In this document: one piece after another, positions 32,720-45,420 of the stretch
Layout: each line of letters starts with the position of its first letter
Numbering within the stretch: position 1 is the stretch's first letter
From: Timema cristinae
Taxonomy: Eukaryota; Arthropoda; Insecta; Phasmatodea; Timematidae
Direction: 5' to 3'
Assembly: GCA_039000515.1 (NCBI GenBank)
Contig: JBCFYV010000012.1
Span: 90,773,588-90,837,587 of the forward strand
DNA length: 64,000 nt
Notes under the pieces: generated by a model
Seen by the model: only the letters and a program-made list of their open reading frames with translations
What the model was told of the DNA's origin: nothing
The model's database searches: none
Made by a program: the position numbers and the translations under genes

Positions 32720-33420
32720 TAGCAGGCTGATCCATTCTTTGTACTATATCAAACTATTCAAATTAGGACGTTCAACATCCGGCTGCTAGCATTTAATATA
32801 ATTACTCCTTGCACAATACCAAGCTAACTAGGGCAATCATAATTTAAATTTTACGCTCAGCGTTCACTCACAAATTTTAAATTTTAACTCTTCTTATTTT
32901 CTAGGAGTAGTCCTTCTACTTTTCCCCAAATTTCAATTTTCTACCAAAGTTAAACGTCTTTCTTATTTTGACTCCCTGGAGCCCAATTTTTAAATTCCTC
33001 ATTTTGTAAATTTTCCTTGTTAAATGAGGTGGTCCTTCTAAAGATCTTCAAAATTTCAATTTTTCATCCTATCTTGAAGGGGCTTAGATTTTTTCTGAAC
33101 ACACACCTAAACTCACTTTTGTTTTTATTATATTAATAGCATGAAGTACAGCTTTGCCGGGAGAATAGTTTAGGGTAACTAAAAAGATTAAAAAGGGTAA
33201 AAATTACTCAAATTAATTTTTAAGGGTTTATGTAATAAGTTAAAATAAGGTTTAAGTATATAAAAGGGGGTGCTAAGGGAAAAAGTGATGGACAGACAGA
33301 CGGCATTGCGGAAAATCATGTTTTTGGTTTCAGGGGGTCATGAAACGTTGACATTTATCGAAATTTCGAGTTAGATTTTTTTGACAATCACAATACTAGT
33401 AGATATAGATCGTTCCTTGT
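32720..33420 (+). repeat. Probable dispersed repeat, unassigned
   Basis: It combines CCAAATTTCAATTTTCTACC (near 32928), a GATGGACAGACAGACGGC motif (33288), TTTCAGGGGGTCATGAAACG (33329) and ATCGAAATTTCGAGTTAGAT (33357), ending near ACAATCACAATACTAGTAG. I have the impression that similar segments are common in invertebrate genomes as non-coding repeats, but cannot name the family. Confidence 0.35.
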
Positions 33421-36400
33421 ATTTATTTTTGTTATTTTTAAACAGTAAATAAGGTAGTTTTAATTCAATATTTTATCTGGCTTTGGCCTTGCATACAATA
33501 TATAGAATCTAGTATGAAATTTGCTTTTTTTCATTAGGAAACTCAGGGGTTATTTTAATGTGTAGAGTATTTAATCTCTTTTGAAATATGAATCGTAAAC
33601 CTGATTTTAAAGAGTATCTTATGCACTCGACACATCTTTAAATGCTTTTTATTTTAACAATCACATAATTAATGTATTTATTTAAACTAGTATTGAGTCT
33701 TGGGGGAGACAAATTCCCAGTTTTCCCCCTATTGGGTGTGCCACTGACCTATATACATATATTGGGTAATAATTATATATATGAGTATATAATATCCAAG
33801 GAAGAAAAAAAACAGAGAAATTCTGCACTAGTCTTTTTTTCGGTGGTATAGTGGTTTCAATTTGAGGAAACACTCAAATTTTCCTTGTTAATAGGCTGGC
33901 ATTTATAAATTATCAGAACTACATTATATACTATTAAAATAACTGATTTTTTTTTTGCTTTGAAACTTTTTGACAGTATTTTTATGTTGTGATAAATTAA
34001 TGGAAAACTATCACTTTATAAACATTTTTCACGTAATTAAAATGTATAGTACTACACAATCTTACATACTTTATCATTTAGTAGCCAACCAAGAGTTGGT
34101 TTACTTCCATTGTATATTACAATTAGGAAAGATATTTCATAATTTGTCGCCAGTAGCCCATAAAGGGAGTGTCTGTGCGGTTGCACTGTACCATTTATTT
34201 ATTTTTTCAAACCTCTAAACACTTTAAGCAGATTGATCCTGCTAATTTTAAAGTATGGTGTTGGGAGTAAAGACATGCCTACTTTGATGAGTTTTGTTTA
34301 ATCTTTATAATTAATTGTATAAAGCCGAAAATGACCGAACTCGATTGAGTATATACATTAATTTGGACACCCTTCGCTTATAAATTGTGGGCGGGGGAAG
34401 ATCACAAACCAAACATGTTTGTGTCCTTGTATATTATGTGTGCGTGTGTGTTCAAATATCATACACACACACAAGTACGATTCTAGAATTGTTATTTTTA
34501 ATTGTTTAACTTTTTATAATTCAAACCATTCATATTCTCAATGAATAGTTCTTAGCTCAGGCTTGAAAAACTCCGGGCTATTTAAAAAAATAAGTTGGGC
34601 TTATATTAGGTTTATTGGGTTTGTTTGTGTGTGATTAAAGATCTTATGTATGTTATCTGATTAAACCAATCATTCTAACATTTAATTAGTGTCTGGACTG
34701 TTACTTTAAAAAATAACGTCCACGCCTAGCAATAATATTATATTTTATAAATTAATTTTTTTAAGGAATTATAACAAATATACATTATGTTAACAAAATT
34801 CAAAATAAGACTTTCATGCAATCATGTTATAAAATTTGGTTCTTACAAAAGAATGTTTTAAATTTAAATTGTATGTGTATTTATTAAAATATTCAATAAC
34901 ATTAGTTTGATTTAGTCCTATGTTAGTATGTTTAATTCCATTTCCAATCAATCTACATTTTTATTTAAAGTAATTAATCATATTTTAAATATTAAAAGGA
35001 AAATAGACTAACTACTTTAAAAAAAAAAATTATACAATTGCTTTGTATTCAAAATATAATATTTTGGTTGTTTTTAAGTGGGTATTTTACTAAAAACCTA
35101 TGTGGTTTTTTTTGGGGCTGGATAGATATTGTAACAACCCTGTCTTAGCTAACTCTACTTGCTTTATTTATATGCAATTGTAACAAAGAGCTATTGCATC
35201 CATATTATTTACCTTTACATTTTTATCTTTATTGTTTAACTTATATTGTTGACGTGACTCTTATGAAATTATTTAATTTTATTATAAGACCACTTTTTCA
35301 ATTACATTTTTACATACCATTGTTTGATACTTGTAAACAATAGGAAACCCCAAAAAAACATTACTCAATCATTTAAAGAAATCTTATATTGTTATATTCA
35401 TTTCAACATTAGTTAATCACTAACTTCCAATACTTAATTAAAATAACTTTAAAGATTAGACACTTTACAAAGATTTTTTGTTTATTAATAAATAAAGAAG
35501 TGTTTAGTTTGTCATTGGTTTTATTTATAAGTTCTTTCCTAACGCTAAAATGAACTGGACTTTGTAAATACTATGTTAATTAAACACACATGGAAATGTA
35601 ATTAACTTTTCACAATTGTTTCATCAAATACAGTATTGTAAAATTTTACTTAATATAATTTATATTTTTATTGTCTTTTGGTTGAGTGTACTATAATTTT
35701 GATCGTAAGAAAAGTAAATGACTGTCACAAACGTTAGTAAAACTACATTGATTTATTCATATCTCAATTAATGTAATTTACATCTTTAACTTTCGATATT
35801 ATATTATAAATATGCCTACCTTTAAAATAATAATTAAGTAAAATGCCATCAATTTTGACCACCATTTTTTTGTTATTTATTTATTTGTATTTTCTAAATC
35901 TTGTTCTTCCTACAAGAATTAGGTATAAATGGCCAAAGCATTGGGGTGTGTTTTCACCTTTATAGTTATCACATTATTTTTTTTTTTTTTTACATCCTTG
36001 TCAGAAGAATGTTGGTGCATTTCCAAATAACAATCCTTCTTAATTTTAAATTTATTATAACTAATATCCTTGTATATAATGTTAATGTAAAAATAAATTG
36101 TTTTTATCCAAAGTAGTTTTAATTTGGTCTATTATAAATTATTATTAAAACAATTTAAAGATTTACCCACATTTTAATTTATTGGACCTTTTATTTTAAC
36201 TATTAACTTTCAATTAGAATTATTTATTGTATTAAATTAATGCATAATATTAAGGTTATAGGCCTACACCTTAATTAGAAATACAAATCTAATATACTAT
36301 TATTGATAAATAATAATATACTATATTATACATGTGTACACACTGAAATAATGTTGAATGAAAACTACTACAGCTATGTATAATTTTGAGGTAGAACCCA

Positions 36401-36429
36401 AAATGCGGCCTTTCAAACTTCTAGCTTTC

Positions 36430-37060
36430 AAACATTAGCCGAGAAAAAAAAAAGAAGAAACCGACCCTCTACTTTCTTTGTCTCGGAATCTATTTTTGGA
36501 AATAATTTTATACCTGCCAGTCAGTCAACCCTACAGGCGACGAGATGTCTAGCTGTACACAAGAGAGTATAACAGAGGGGGGAAATGGAGTTAAAGTTCT
36601 CTATAAGCACGAAGCTTTGAAACAAAAATAGAAGGTATGGGAGTTCCCTCTTAAGCTGAAGGGTAAACTTGCCTTGCCCGATTTTGGTGTTGTGCTATTT
36701 TATAAGCTGCACACTTGTGTGAACTGTCAAGATAGACTTGTGACTTTCAAGGAAGGCACTTAAATGAACTGTTAAGTTTTCTTTGTAGTGTAGTGAATAG
36801 GAATTGGCTTGTGAAATCACAACCTGCTCCTTTGTCACTGCTCCTCTGACGTCACATTCAAAACCTTTTCCTGAAAGACGAAAGGAGCCGTTCCTTTCTG
36901 TCACTTGTCCACGGATCAAATACGCGCTTTAACAGGTCCGGAGAAACCTTTCCCCTTATGCTCCGGAGATATTTTGGAGCAGTCGTTAAGTGAAAGGAAG
37001 TGGATGCTTTGTGTTCTTGTCACAGCGATGAGATCAGGTTCGGTGCAACCTTACTTATCT
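36430..37060. other. GC-richer island of unknown nature
   Basis: It stands out from its AT-rich surroundings, with a CRE palindrome TGACGTCA (36847-36854) and TCCGGAGA-type motifs. A 74-residue minus frame (36695-36919) has no recognised motif. It may be a regulatory island or an old repeat. Confidence 0.3.
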
Positions 37061-37244
37061 ATTATATAGGCCTAGTTAGAGTTGGTTTGGGAGTCACAAA
37101 TGAGTTTTGAAAGGGAAAGCTTTCGTAGTACAAAAACATTATTTCCACAATACACAAGCACAGTATGTGATGTATTCTCACAATAAAATTGTTACGTTGA
37201 TGATTAACTTTGAAGGGACCCACTTGGTGGTAAGATTATTTAAG

Positions 37245-37464
37245 GCAAGGGTCAGCAATCTACTGACTGACTGGACTGATTTTATCTAGCCCACAAATAT
37301 CTAGCAAACAAAATTTGTGTTCAAAAAATTGACTTAATAGCTAATTACTAAATTGGTAAATGTGAAATTGAACTTTTTTTTGCTCTATTTTTTTTTTCAA
37401 ATTAACCAAAGCTTTTTTAAAAATCCATAAAGCCCACGATATCAAAAAAGGTTGCCAGCCTCTG
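37245..37464. mobile_element. Short hAT-like MITE
   Basis: The left end CAAGGGTCAGCAATCTACTG pairs with the right end, which in reverse is CAGAGGCTGGCAACCTTTTT. This is the common CAGGGGTCAGCAACC-type hAT end. It is about 220 bp. Flanking 8-mers do not match well, so the duplication has decayed. Confidence 0.55.
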
Positions 37465-37471
37465 TTTTCTG

Positions 37472-37684
37472 GCTTCACTCTCGCACTAGAACGGACTACC
37501 GATGACAGGGAGATTGAGGTTCAAATCCAGTTAGGTGCACTGACGGATATTTTTCCTAAACTTTTCAACTCTCATTCCAAACAAATGTGGGCGCACTTCC
37601 TCTAGAATCAACCATTTTCATCCCTAAACACATCGGCGTGATTAGCATAAAGCCCGAACGGGTGGTAGATGCGGTGCTAAAAAA
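37472..37684 (+). mobile_element. tRNA-derived SINE, family A
   Basis: It has a head remnant CTTCACTCTCGCACTAGAAC, a B-box-like GAGGTTCAAATCC, a body with CATTCCAAACAAATGTGGGC, and the tail GCCCGAACGGGTGGTAGATG with GGTGCTAAAA. Confidence 0.74.
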
Positions 37685-39794
37685 ACTAGGCCGGGAGTAG
37701 GTATGAATATAGTAACTGTGACAAAAGGAACAGGTAAAAAGAACAGGTCCAGTGGTGGAGCAGTTTTTCCCATCCCTAGTAGTGAAATAATTTGGTTTAA
37801 AGGGTCAAATGATGATATCCAGCTTGCTACTGAAGTGGAGTCATCTCTAACTCGAGAAACTTGTGGTAGGTGGTCTAGCACTTTGTTTTTTTTTGAGTGG
37901 TGCAATTCCACTCTTTTGGAACCTTGCTTTCATGTTTTCAGCTGTTTCCGCCATACTATTTTAGTGTTTTCAATGGACTGAAAAAAAGCCAAGTATTCCT
38001 TTTCTATGCTCACCACAGAATCACATTACTCTTGAGCAAGGGCCTACAAACTACGTCCCGTGAGCCTGCTCACTAGATTGTTATCAAAAATCATATTAAT
38101 TGTTTCTCTTCATTCTTCCTTAACCACGCATTTTATTTGACATGTCCATTTTTTTTTCCCATGCGTACTTCCCCTCATGACACCAAAGTCAGAGTGCTGT
38201 CGGAATTGCAAACCTTCATTTTCAGTCGCAGGTGCCATTCCTTATACCTACAACATAACAGCTTGACTTGACCCTAAATATCTCAAAATCCTAAAAAAGG
38301 GTCCAAATCTCATAAAAATAAATTAATATGATAACGAAAGCAATAGGATGTGAGCTGTATGGTAATAGTGTTGAATGCTGGGTGCACAAAGAAAACCCAG
38401 GGCACGCAACTCAATCGGGATAGAACATGACGGTCGGTCTCCAGAAATATAAATATAATAATAATATTTGAAATTAAGGAAGGACAGTAATAGTTTCTAA
38501 ACCTAAGGGTATTTTCACTAACGATATCTTCATTAAATTCACAATCCGCAATGAGCCATAAAAAGGGAAAAATTTAAATTTTAAATTATTTTATCAAGCC
38601 CTATTAACAATACAGGAGAGTAAGAAAGAAAAAATTAAAAAAACATCAAACTTAAACATTAAGTAGACAAGAAAAATCAAACCGGCTTAGAAAAAAAGGA
38701 GCGAGTTTTCAAAATTTTATTTTAGATCCTCTTTTTTTTTAATCCATCAGCTCTATAGTGATACCCCAAAATGTATCCTCAAACTAGACTAAATTAAATA
38801 AATTAGATCTTTTAAAATTACAACGTAAAAAAATTTAGGTTTTATAAGTTTAAAACATTTAAAATTTAAAAGTATAAATAATAACATCCCAAAAAGGGGA
38901 AAATTTTAAAAAAAATAACAAAAAAAAATATTTACCCCAAAAAAAAATTCCCCCTTACTTTTTTTAAAACCCAATGCTGGGGGTTTGGGCTTCGTCCGAT
39001 TAAGCCCGGAGCAATGTTAAAGAAGCCAGACGTTTTCCCAAAACCCCGGTCTTTTTATATATGTTTTTGCAAAATAGGGAAACAAAACCCCAAAAAAAAA
39101 AAAGGGAAAGGGGAAACCCAAAAAAGTATCATACCCCGGGAGGGAAATGTGAGTGACAATACGAACTTTATCATTTACGAAGCAATTGGAATGTTCGGGG
39201 ATATGTGGGACAGATATCTCTTTTTTTTTTAATTTTCATTGGAATGTTGGGGCAAATGGTGATTTGCGAGCGCAGTTCAATTCTTAGGTGGAGTGGTTAG
39301 TTGCCCTATGTGGGGAATTGCGGTCGGTTTGTGTTGTGTCTCTCTCGGTTCGGTGACGGGCGCCCCCAGGATGGTGAAAATGGGGGGAGTATTTGTTGTT
39401 GACTTGTTTCTTTTTTTTGTAGAAAATGCTACGGGATCATGACGGTGCCAATTTTTAGGTAATTCCAAGTCTTTGCAGGGGGTTTTAATAAGGAAAAATC
39501 TTGAAATAAAAAAAAAAAGTAATTATATTGAATAATTTTTTTAAATATATTTCCCACACATAAAATTTATTAATTTTTTAAAGAGAAGAATCAACGTCGA
39601 CACTTTTATAAAAAACAGATGACCTTGTAAAGTGAAATTTTTTACAAACGTGATGGGCATAAAGACTTAATTAAATTTGCATGTTCAAAAAAATTTGATT
39701 TAGGAATGTTAGCACATGTCAAGGCATTCAAAGCAAAAATAATGCTCCCTGAAGTACAGGTGAAAAGGTTTCTTTAGCCCGCAAAAAAGTGTTA

Positions 39795-39835
39795 AAAAAA
39801 TTATGTGGGGCCGCATAGCAAAAAGTTTGGAGAAA
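39795..39835 (-). mobile_element. hAT-type end, isolated
   Basis: AGTTTGGAGAAACCCCG resembles a right-hand hAT end (AGTTTGAGAAACCCTG) with damage. The matching left end was not found in the poor sequence around it. Confidence 0.3.
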
Positions 39836-42539
39836 CCCCGTTTGGATCATAAAAAAGGAATAAGGATAAAAACGCCACTCTAATGTTGGCAAGTAGAAAA
39901 ATACATCGCTAGCGCTGCAGCGTCATTGCTGCGAACTAAATGATTCGAAACGGGATGTTACACTTGAATAATGCATTTCTTATTGGGGAATTTTAATTAA
40001 TCAATTCAATCAAATCTAACTAAATCCGTTATTTTATAAAGAAACAAAATTTATGAAATTTAAATCTAGAAAATCTATTTAAACTCCTTAGAAATAATGA
40101 CAAATTGCAAACAAAACAGGAATGGGCGAATTTTACATAAACTTCATACTTCCTTTTATATGGATTTCACGTCTACGTAGGTGTATTCCTCTGTGACATC
40201 ATTGCAAAACTGCTCCTAGCGATAGTGCCCCAAACTAGTTTACGAGATTAGCTGGTCTTGTAAGAATGCCCACCCCATGCTCTAGATTAGAGGTCCCAAC
40301 CTCTTTGTACCTTAGAGCACATTTTAAAAACTAACGGTAGTGCGACGGGCACCAATTACTTTTTAAAGGCAAATTTACTTACTCCCGCCAGACTCAGAGG
40401 TCAACCTCAAACTCTATACACAGGGCCGGTCAACTCCCGTGGTAAAGTTTTCCAACAGTGATTGTAATGTTATATGGGGTTGTGGGTAATATTCAATTCC
40501 GTAGCCATGGGGTGGAGGGGGGTTGAACCCCCTTTAAGTTGACAAAAAATAAATTTAAAAAATACGGCTTTATTTAACAAGAACAAAAAAAAAAAGGGAC
40601 AAAAGGGAAATATTTAACTACTTTTTCCCCAATTTTTTGGGGTCCCGGGGGTATTTTAAAAAAAAAAATTTTTGGTTGTTTTTTTAGGCAAAAAAAGGTG
40701 GTAAAGGAAAACCCTTTTCCCAAAGGGGTTATTTACGAAGGAAAAATGGGAAAATTTTTGGGGCCAGGGGTTTTTTTAGTGAATTAAAAGGAAAATTTTT
40801 AAAAAAGGGGGGTAGGTTTTTTTGGAGATGGGGAAAAAAAAGGAAAAAACCCTTTCAGCTTAAAAAAATTTTCCCGATATTTTCGAAAAAAAGTCCCTTT
40901 TTGTAAATGGGGGCCGGGAAAAAGAAATAAAAATTGGGGGAGGGGGGGTTTGGGAAAAAGGGGGGGTCTTTCATTCACCAATTTTTTTGGGAGAAGAGCT
41001 ACCGGAGATAAGCCCCAAAATTTGATTTTTGTGGGGAAAAAGGGGACAGTTTTAAAATTTATTTTTTCAAAAAAAATTTTTTCGGGTATCGTAAAAAAAA
41101 GGGGGGTTTGCGGGAACGGGGGAAATTGTTCGTTGGGCGCCTTTGGGGGGCCCCCCCGGGGGCTTTGGATTTTTGGGGGGGGCCCCCCTTTGCTTTTGGG
41201 ATACCCCCCCCCCAAAAAAAATTTTTAAATAAAAAAACCCAAAAACCCGGACAATGATACAAAATTTAAAAAAGGGGGCTTTCCCAACACATAATAAATG
41301 AAATTTTTGAACAGCCTTCCAAACAAAACCCTTTCCTCAAAGGGGGCCAAGGGGGGAAGGGGACAGCACAAAAAAAATAAGGGGGGGAACCTAACAGGGG
41401 GAAATTTACCAATTTCGGGAAAGGGCCAAAATTTCAGTTTTTACAGGAAATTTTTGAATGTTTTTTAAATTTGGGGGGGAATTAATTTTTATTTGGGAAT
41501 CAAAAAAAAAAAAATATTTAAAAATTTTCTTTTCTTTTAATTTTTATAATCATTGATAAATTTTTAAAAATTTTTTAAATTTTTATTATTTGTATTTTTT
41601 TTAATCCGAAAAAATTTATTATTTTCAAGAGGGGGTTTGGGCCCTTTTGAAAACTTCAATTATGTTTTTTTTTTGGGAAAAAGGTAAAAAGTAGGGTAAT
41701 AGTTCAAATTTTTTATGAACTTACCCCACAACCCCCATAAACGTTTTTATTTTGGGGGGAAAAACAAGAAAGGGCGCATTTTTGGGGGGGACAACACCCA
41801 AAACTATAAAAACCCAAGGATAAAACCCTTTTTGGTTTAAAAATTTTGGAACCATTAGGGGCCCCAAAAAAACGAAAAATAAAAAAAAAGGTTCGTTTTA
41901 TTTTTAAGACAATGGGTTTGGCGGGGTTATCAAAAAAAAATTTTTAAGGGGGGGAATTTTAAGAAAAGGGGGGAAAAGATAACAAATTAATAAAAAAAAA
42001 ACCAAAAATTTTTTTCAAAAAGGTTTTGAAAAAAAGTTAATGTTTTTAAATTAATTTTTTTTTTGTTTTATATAAAAATTGAAAAAACCCAAAAAAATTT
42101 TTCAAAAAAATAATATTTATTTTTTTAAATTTTGGTGGGTTTTCCCTTTTTTTAAGGGTTTATCCCTATTTTTCCAAAATTTTGGCTTTTTTACTTTTAA
42201 TGAAAGTAACGAAAAGAATTTTTTAAAAAAAAGGGGAAAAATAGATAGGCAAAATTTTTTAAGGTATTCGGGAAAACTTTTTTTAATTTAAAATTTGGTT
42301 TTTGGGAATCTTTAAAAAACAAAAAATTTTGGGCTTTAGGAAAATTCTTTTTAAAGGGTTTAAAAAATTTTTCTAAATTTTGAAATTGCAAAAAAAAAAA
42401 CCTATACGTTTTAAAGTTTTTCTTTTTATAGATCCCTTTAAAAAACCAAATTTTTAATAGGTGAAATTTAATCAGAATCCCCCGGAAAATCTAAAGAAAA
42501 TAAACTTTTTAAAGTTAAAATTTGGGAATTTAAATAACG

Positions 42540-45420
42540 CCAAAAAAAACCTTTTTTAATTTAAGGTCCCAAATTTTATATTTTTTTTGCCCCCCCCAAA
42601 AACTGGACAAAAATTTTAAGAGGGCCAAAAAAATAAAAAATTTTTATTTGAAATTTTTTCACGGGGAAAACCCCACATGGGGGGGCCCCCTTTCCACTAA
42701 GGAGTACCTAAAATTTTTTAAAAATCAAAGGGGGGTTTTTGGGTTTTCCCCCGGTTTTCTTTTGGGGAAATTTTTGGTTTTTTTAAAACCCCCTTTTTAA
42801 ATAGGAACTTTATTTATTAAAAAAAGGCACAAGGGGTTTTAAAAAATTTAAAAGGGTTTGCCCCCTTTTTTTTTAAAAAAATTTTTTTTTAAAAAAATTG
42901 TCAACAAAAGAAACACAGGGGGGGAAAAAATTTTACACTTTGGGGGTTTCCCCCCTTACCACAAAATTTTAAAAGGGGGGTGTGGGGCCCCCGGGAAAAT
43001 CTGCCGGAAGTTTGGAGTAAATTCCCTTTTTAAAAGGGAAAAAAACTTACTTTTTAAAAATTTCCCCCAAAGGGGGGGGAAAAGGTCTCTTTTTTAAAAA
43101 GGGGGGGCCACAAACTTCTTAGTTGAAAGGGGGCCCAACCAGGGGACCCCTTTGGGCCCCCCCAAAAATTTACCTTTTTTTGGGGGGCCCTTTTAAAAAA
43201 TTTAATTTTTAATGGGTTTTTTGGTTTTCCCCGGAAAATCTTCCGGAAATTTTTGGGAAAAAAAATTTTTGGGCAAAAATTTTGGGAAACCGTACGTTTT
43301 TAAAATTACCCCCCAATGGGTTTTTTTTAAATTTTTTAAGGTGCCAAAACTTCTTTTTTTGGGGAAAGGGGCCCCCCCCAAAAAAGCAACATGGGGGGGA
43401 AACCCCCAAATTTAAAAGGGTTTGGCCTTAACAAAATTTTACGGGGGGTTTTTTTGGGTCCCCGGTTTTGGGGGGGTTTTTTTTTGGGAAAAGTAAATTA
43501 GCTTTTAAATGGAACTTTACGTTTTTTAAATAGAAAAATTTGGGGTTTTTTTAAAATTTAAAGGGCCCCCAAAACAATTTTTATTTAAAAAAATTTTCCC
43601 CCAAAATTGGCTCAATTGGGTTGGGCGAAATTTTCCCCATTATGGTCCCCCTTTACCACAAATTTTTAAAAAAAGGGGGGGGGTTTTACCCTTTTTCCCC
43701 CCCGGGAAAAATTTTTGGAAAAGGTAAAACCCCCTTTTTTTAAAAAATGGGAACGAAAATATTTTAAAATAGCACAATGGGTTTTTTTTTTAAAAGGGGG
43801 CCCCATTTTTCTAATTTAAAAATTGTCAAAATGGGCCCCCCCTTTGGGGGGGCGAAAAACACTTTTTTTAGGTAAAAAACCCACTAATCTTTTTTTAAAA
43901 AAGGGTTTGGGTTTTCCCGGGGGTTTTTTCCCGGGGGGGAAATTTTGGGGGTTTTTAAAAATTTTTACCCTTTAAATGGGGGAAACGTTACTTTTTTAAA
44001 AGGGGGCACAAGGGGGTTTTTTTTTTTTTAAAGGGTTTTCCCAAAAAATTTTTTATTTTAAAAAAATTTTGTCCCCCAGGGAGAAAAAAATGGGGGGGCA
44101 AATCCCCCTCGGGGGTTTTAAAAATTTTAAAAATTTAAATTTAAAAAATTTAAAGGGTTTTTGGGGCCCCCCGGGGGCCCCCCCCAAATTTTTTTTGGGG
44201 GAAAAAATTTTCCCTTTTAAAATTTTTAAAAAAACGAAAACGAAAAAAATTTCCCAACAAGGGGTTTTTAAAATTTAAAGGGGTGCCACAAATTTTTTTT
44301 TTTTTTTGGGAAAATTTTGGGGGTCCCCCACTCCCAAAAAGGGGGGTTTGGGGAATCCCAAATAGGGGGGTTACCACACTAATTTTTTTACATAAGGTGT
44401 GGGGGTCCCGGGCCCCCCCGGGGAAAAATTTTTTTGGGAGAAAATTTATTTTTTAAATGGAAAAAAAGTTTTAAAAACCAATTAGGGTATCTTTTTTTTA
44501 AAAGGTGCCAAAACTTCTTTATTTAAAAATTTTTTTCCCCCATTTACCCCCAAAAATTGGTGGGGGGGAAATTTTAAAAATTTTTTAGGTCCCAAACCAC
44601 AAAATTTTTTAAAGGGGGGTTTTTGGGTTACCCGGTTTTGGGGGCCCGGGAAATTTTTTTGGGGGAGAAAAATTTCCCTTTTAAAAGGGGGAAAAAAAAT
44701 AGGGTTCGTTTTTTAAAATTTTTAGAACCGGGGGGAGTTTTTTTAAATTTTTTTAAAGGTTTTTTGGGCAAACTTTTTTTTTGGGAAAATTTTTGGGGTT
44801 AACCCCGAGAAAAATTTGGGGGGGGGTTAATACCCCCCAAAGGGGGGCCCTTTTTAAAAAATTTTAAAATCTACTTTTAGGTTTGGTACCCTTTTTTGGG
44901 GGCCCCGGAAATTTTTGGGAAAAAAAATTTTACCTTTAAATGGGGGAAAAAAGTACGGGGTTAAAAAATAGAAAAATTTTGGAAAAGGGGTCCCTACTTT
45001 GGGGGGGCCCCAATTTTTTTTTTTTTGGGAAAATTTTTTTTTTTTGGGGGGAGCTACATGGGGGGGGGGAAAAATTTTTAAACCCAATTTTTGTCCCCTA
45101 CAACTTTTCTACTTGGGTTTTTTGGTACCCATTCTCCCGGGGAATTTTTTTTGAGAAAAATTTACCTTTAAATTAAAAAATTTTTTCCTTTTTTAAAAAA
45201 CGGGAATGGGGGGAATTTGGGGGAAGGGCCCCCACATTCGGGGGAAAAAAAAAAAAATTTTTTTTAATAGGGGTTGGCCTTTTCCCCAACCTAAAAAAAA
45301 AATTTGGGGTTTGTGGTACCTTAAATTCTGGGGGAAATTTTTGGGGGGAAAAATTTTAAATTTTTTTTTTTTAAAATTTGGGGAATTTTTTAGGGTTTAA
45401 AAAAATAGGGGGGGTTTTTA
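42540..45420 (-). repeat. 178-bp satellite, minus orientation, in damaged sequence
   Basis: Fragments match the reverse complement of the clean satellite. Examples: AAAATCTGCCGGAAGTTTGG (about 42995), then GGAGTAAATTCC; AAGGTGCCAAAACTTC at 43339 and again near 44501; AATAGCACAATGGG at 43768; TAATAGGGGTTGGCC near 45266. About 16 units would fit. Limits are approximate because of the homopolymer damage. Confidence 0.72.

Larger units (their letters stand above)
31904..37244. other. Long AT-rich intergenic stretch
   Basis: No gene is recognised over 5.3 kb. It includes a dispersed-repeat-like stretch at 32720-33420 and a less AT-rich island at about 36430-37060 (both listed separately). A GTGTGCGTGTGTG / CACACACACA inverted pair lies at 34439-34472. 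Confidence 0.45.
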
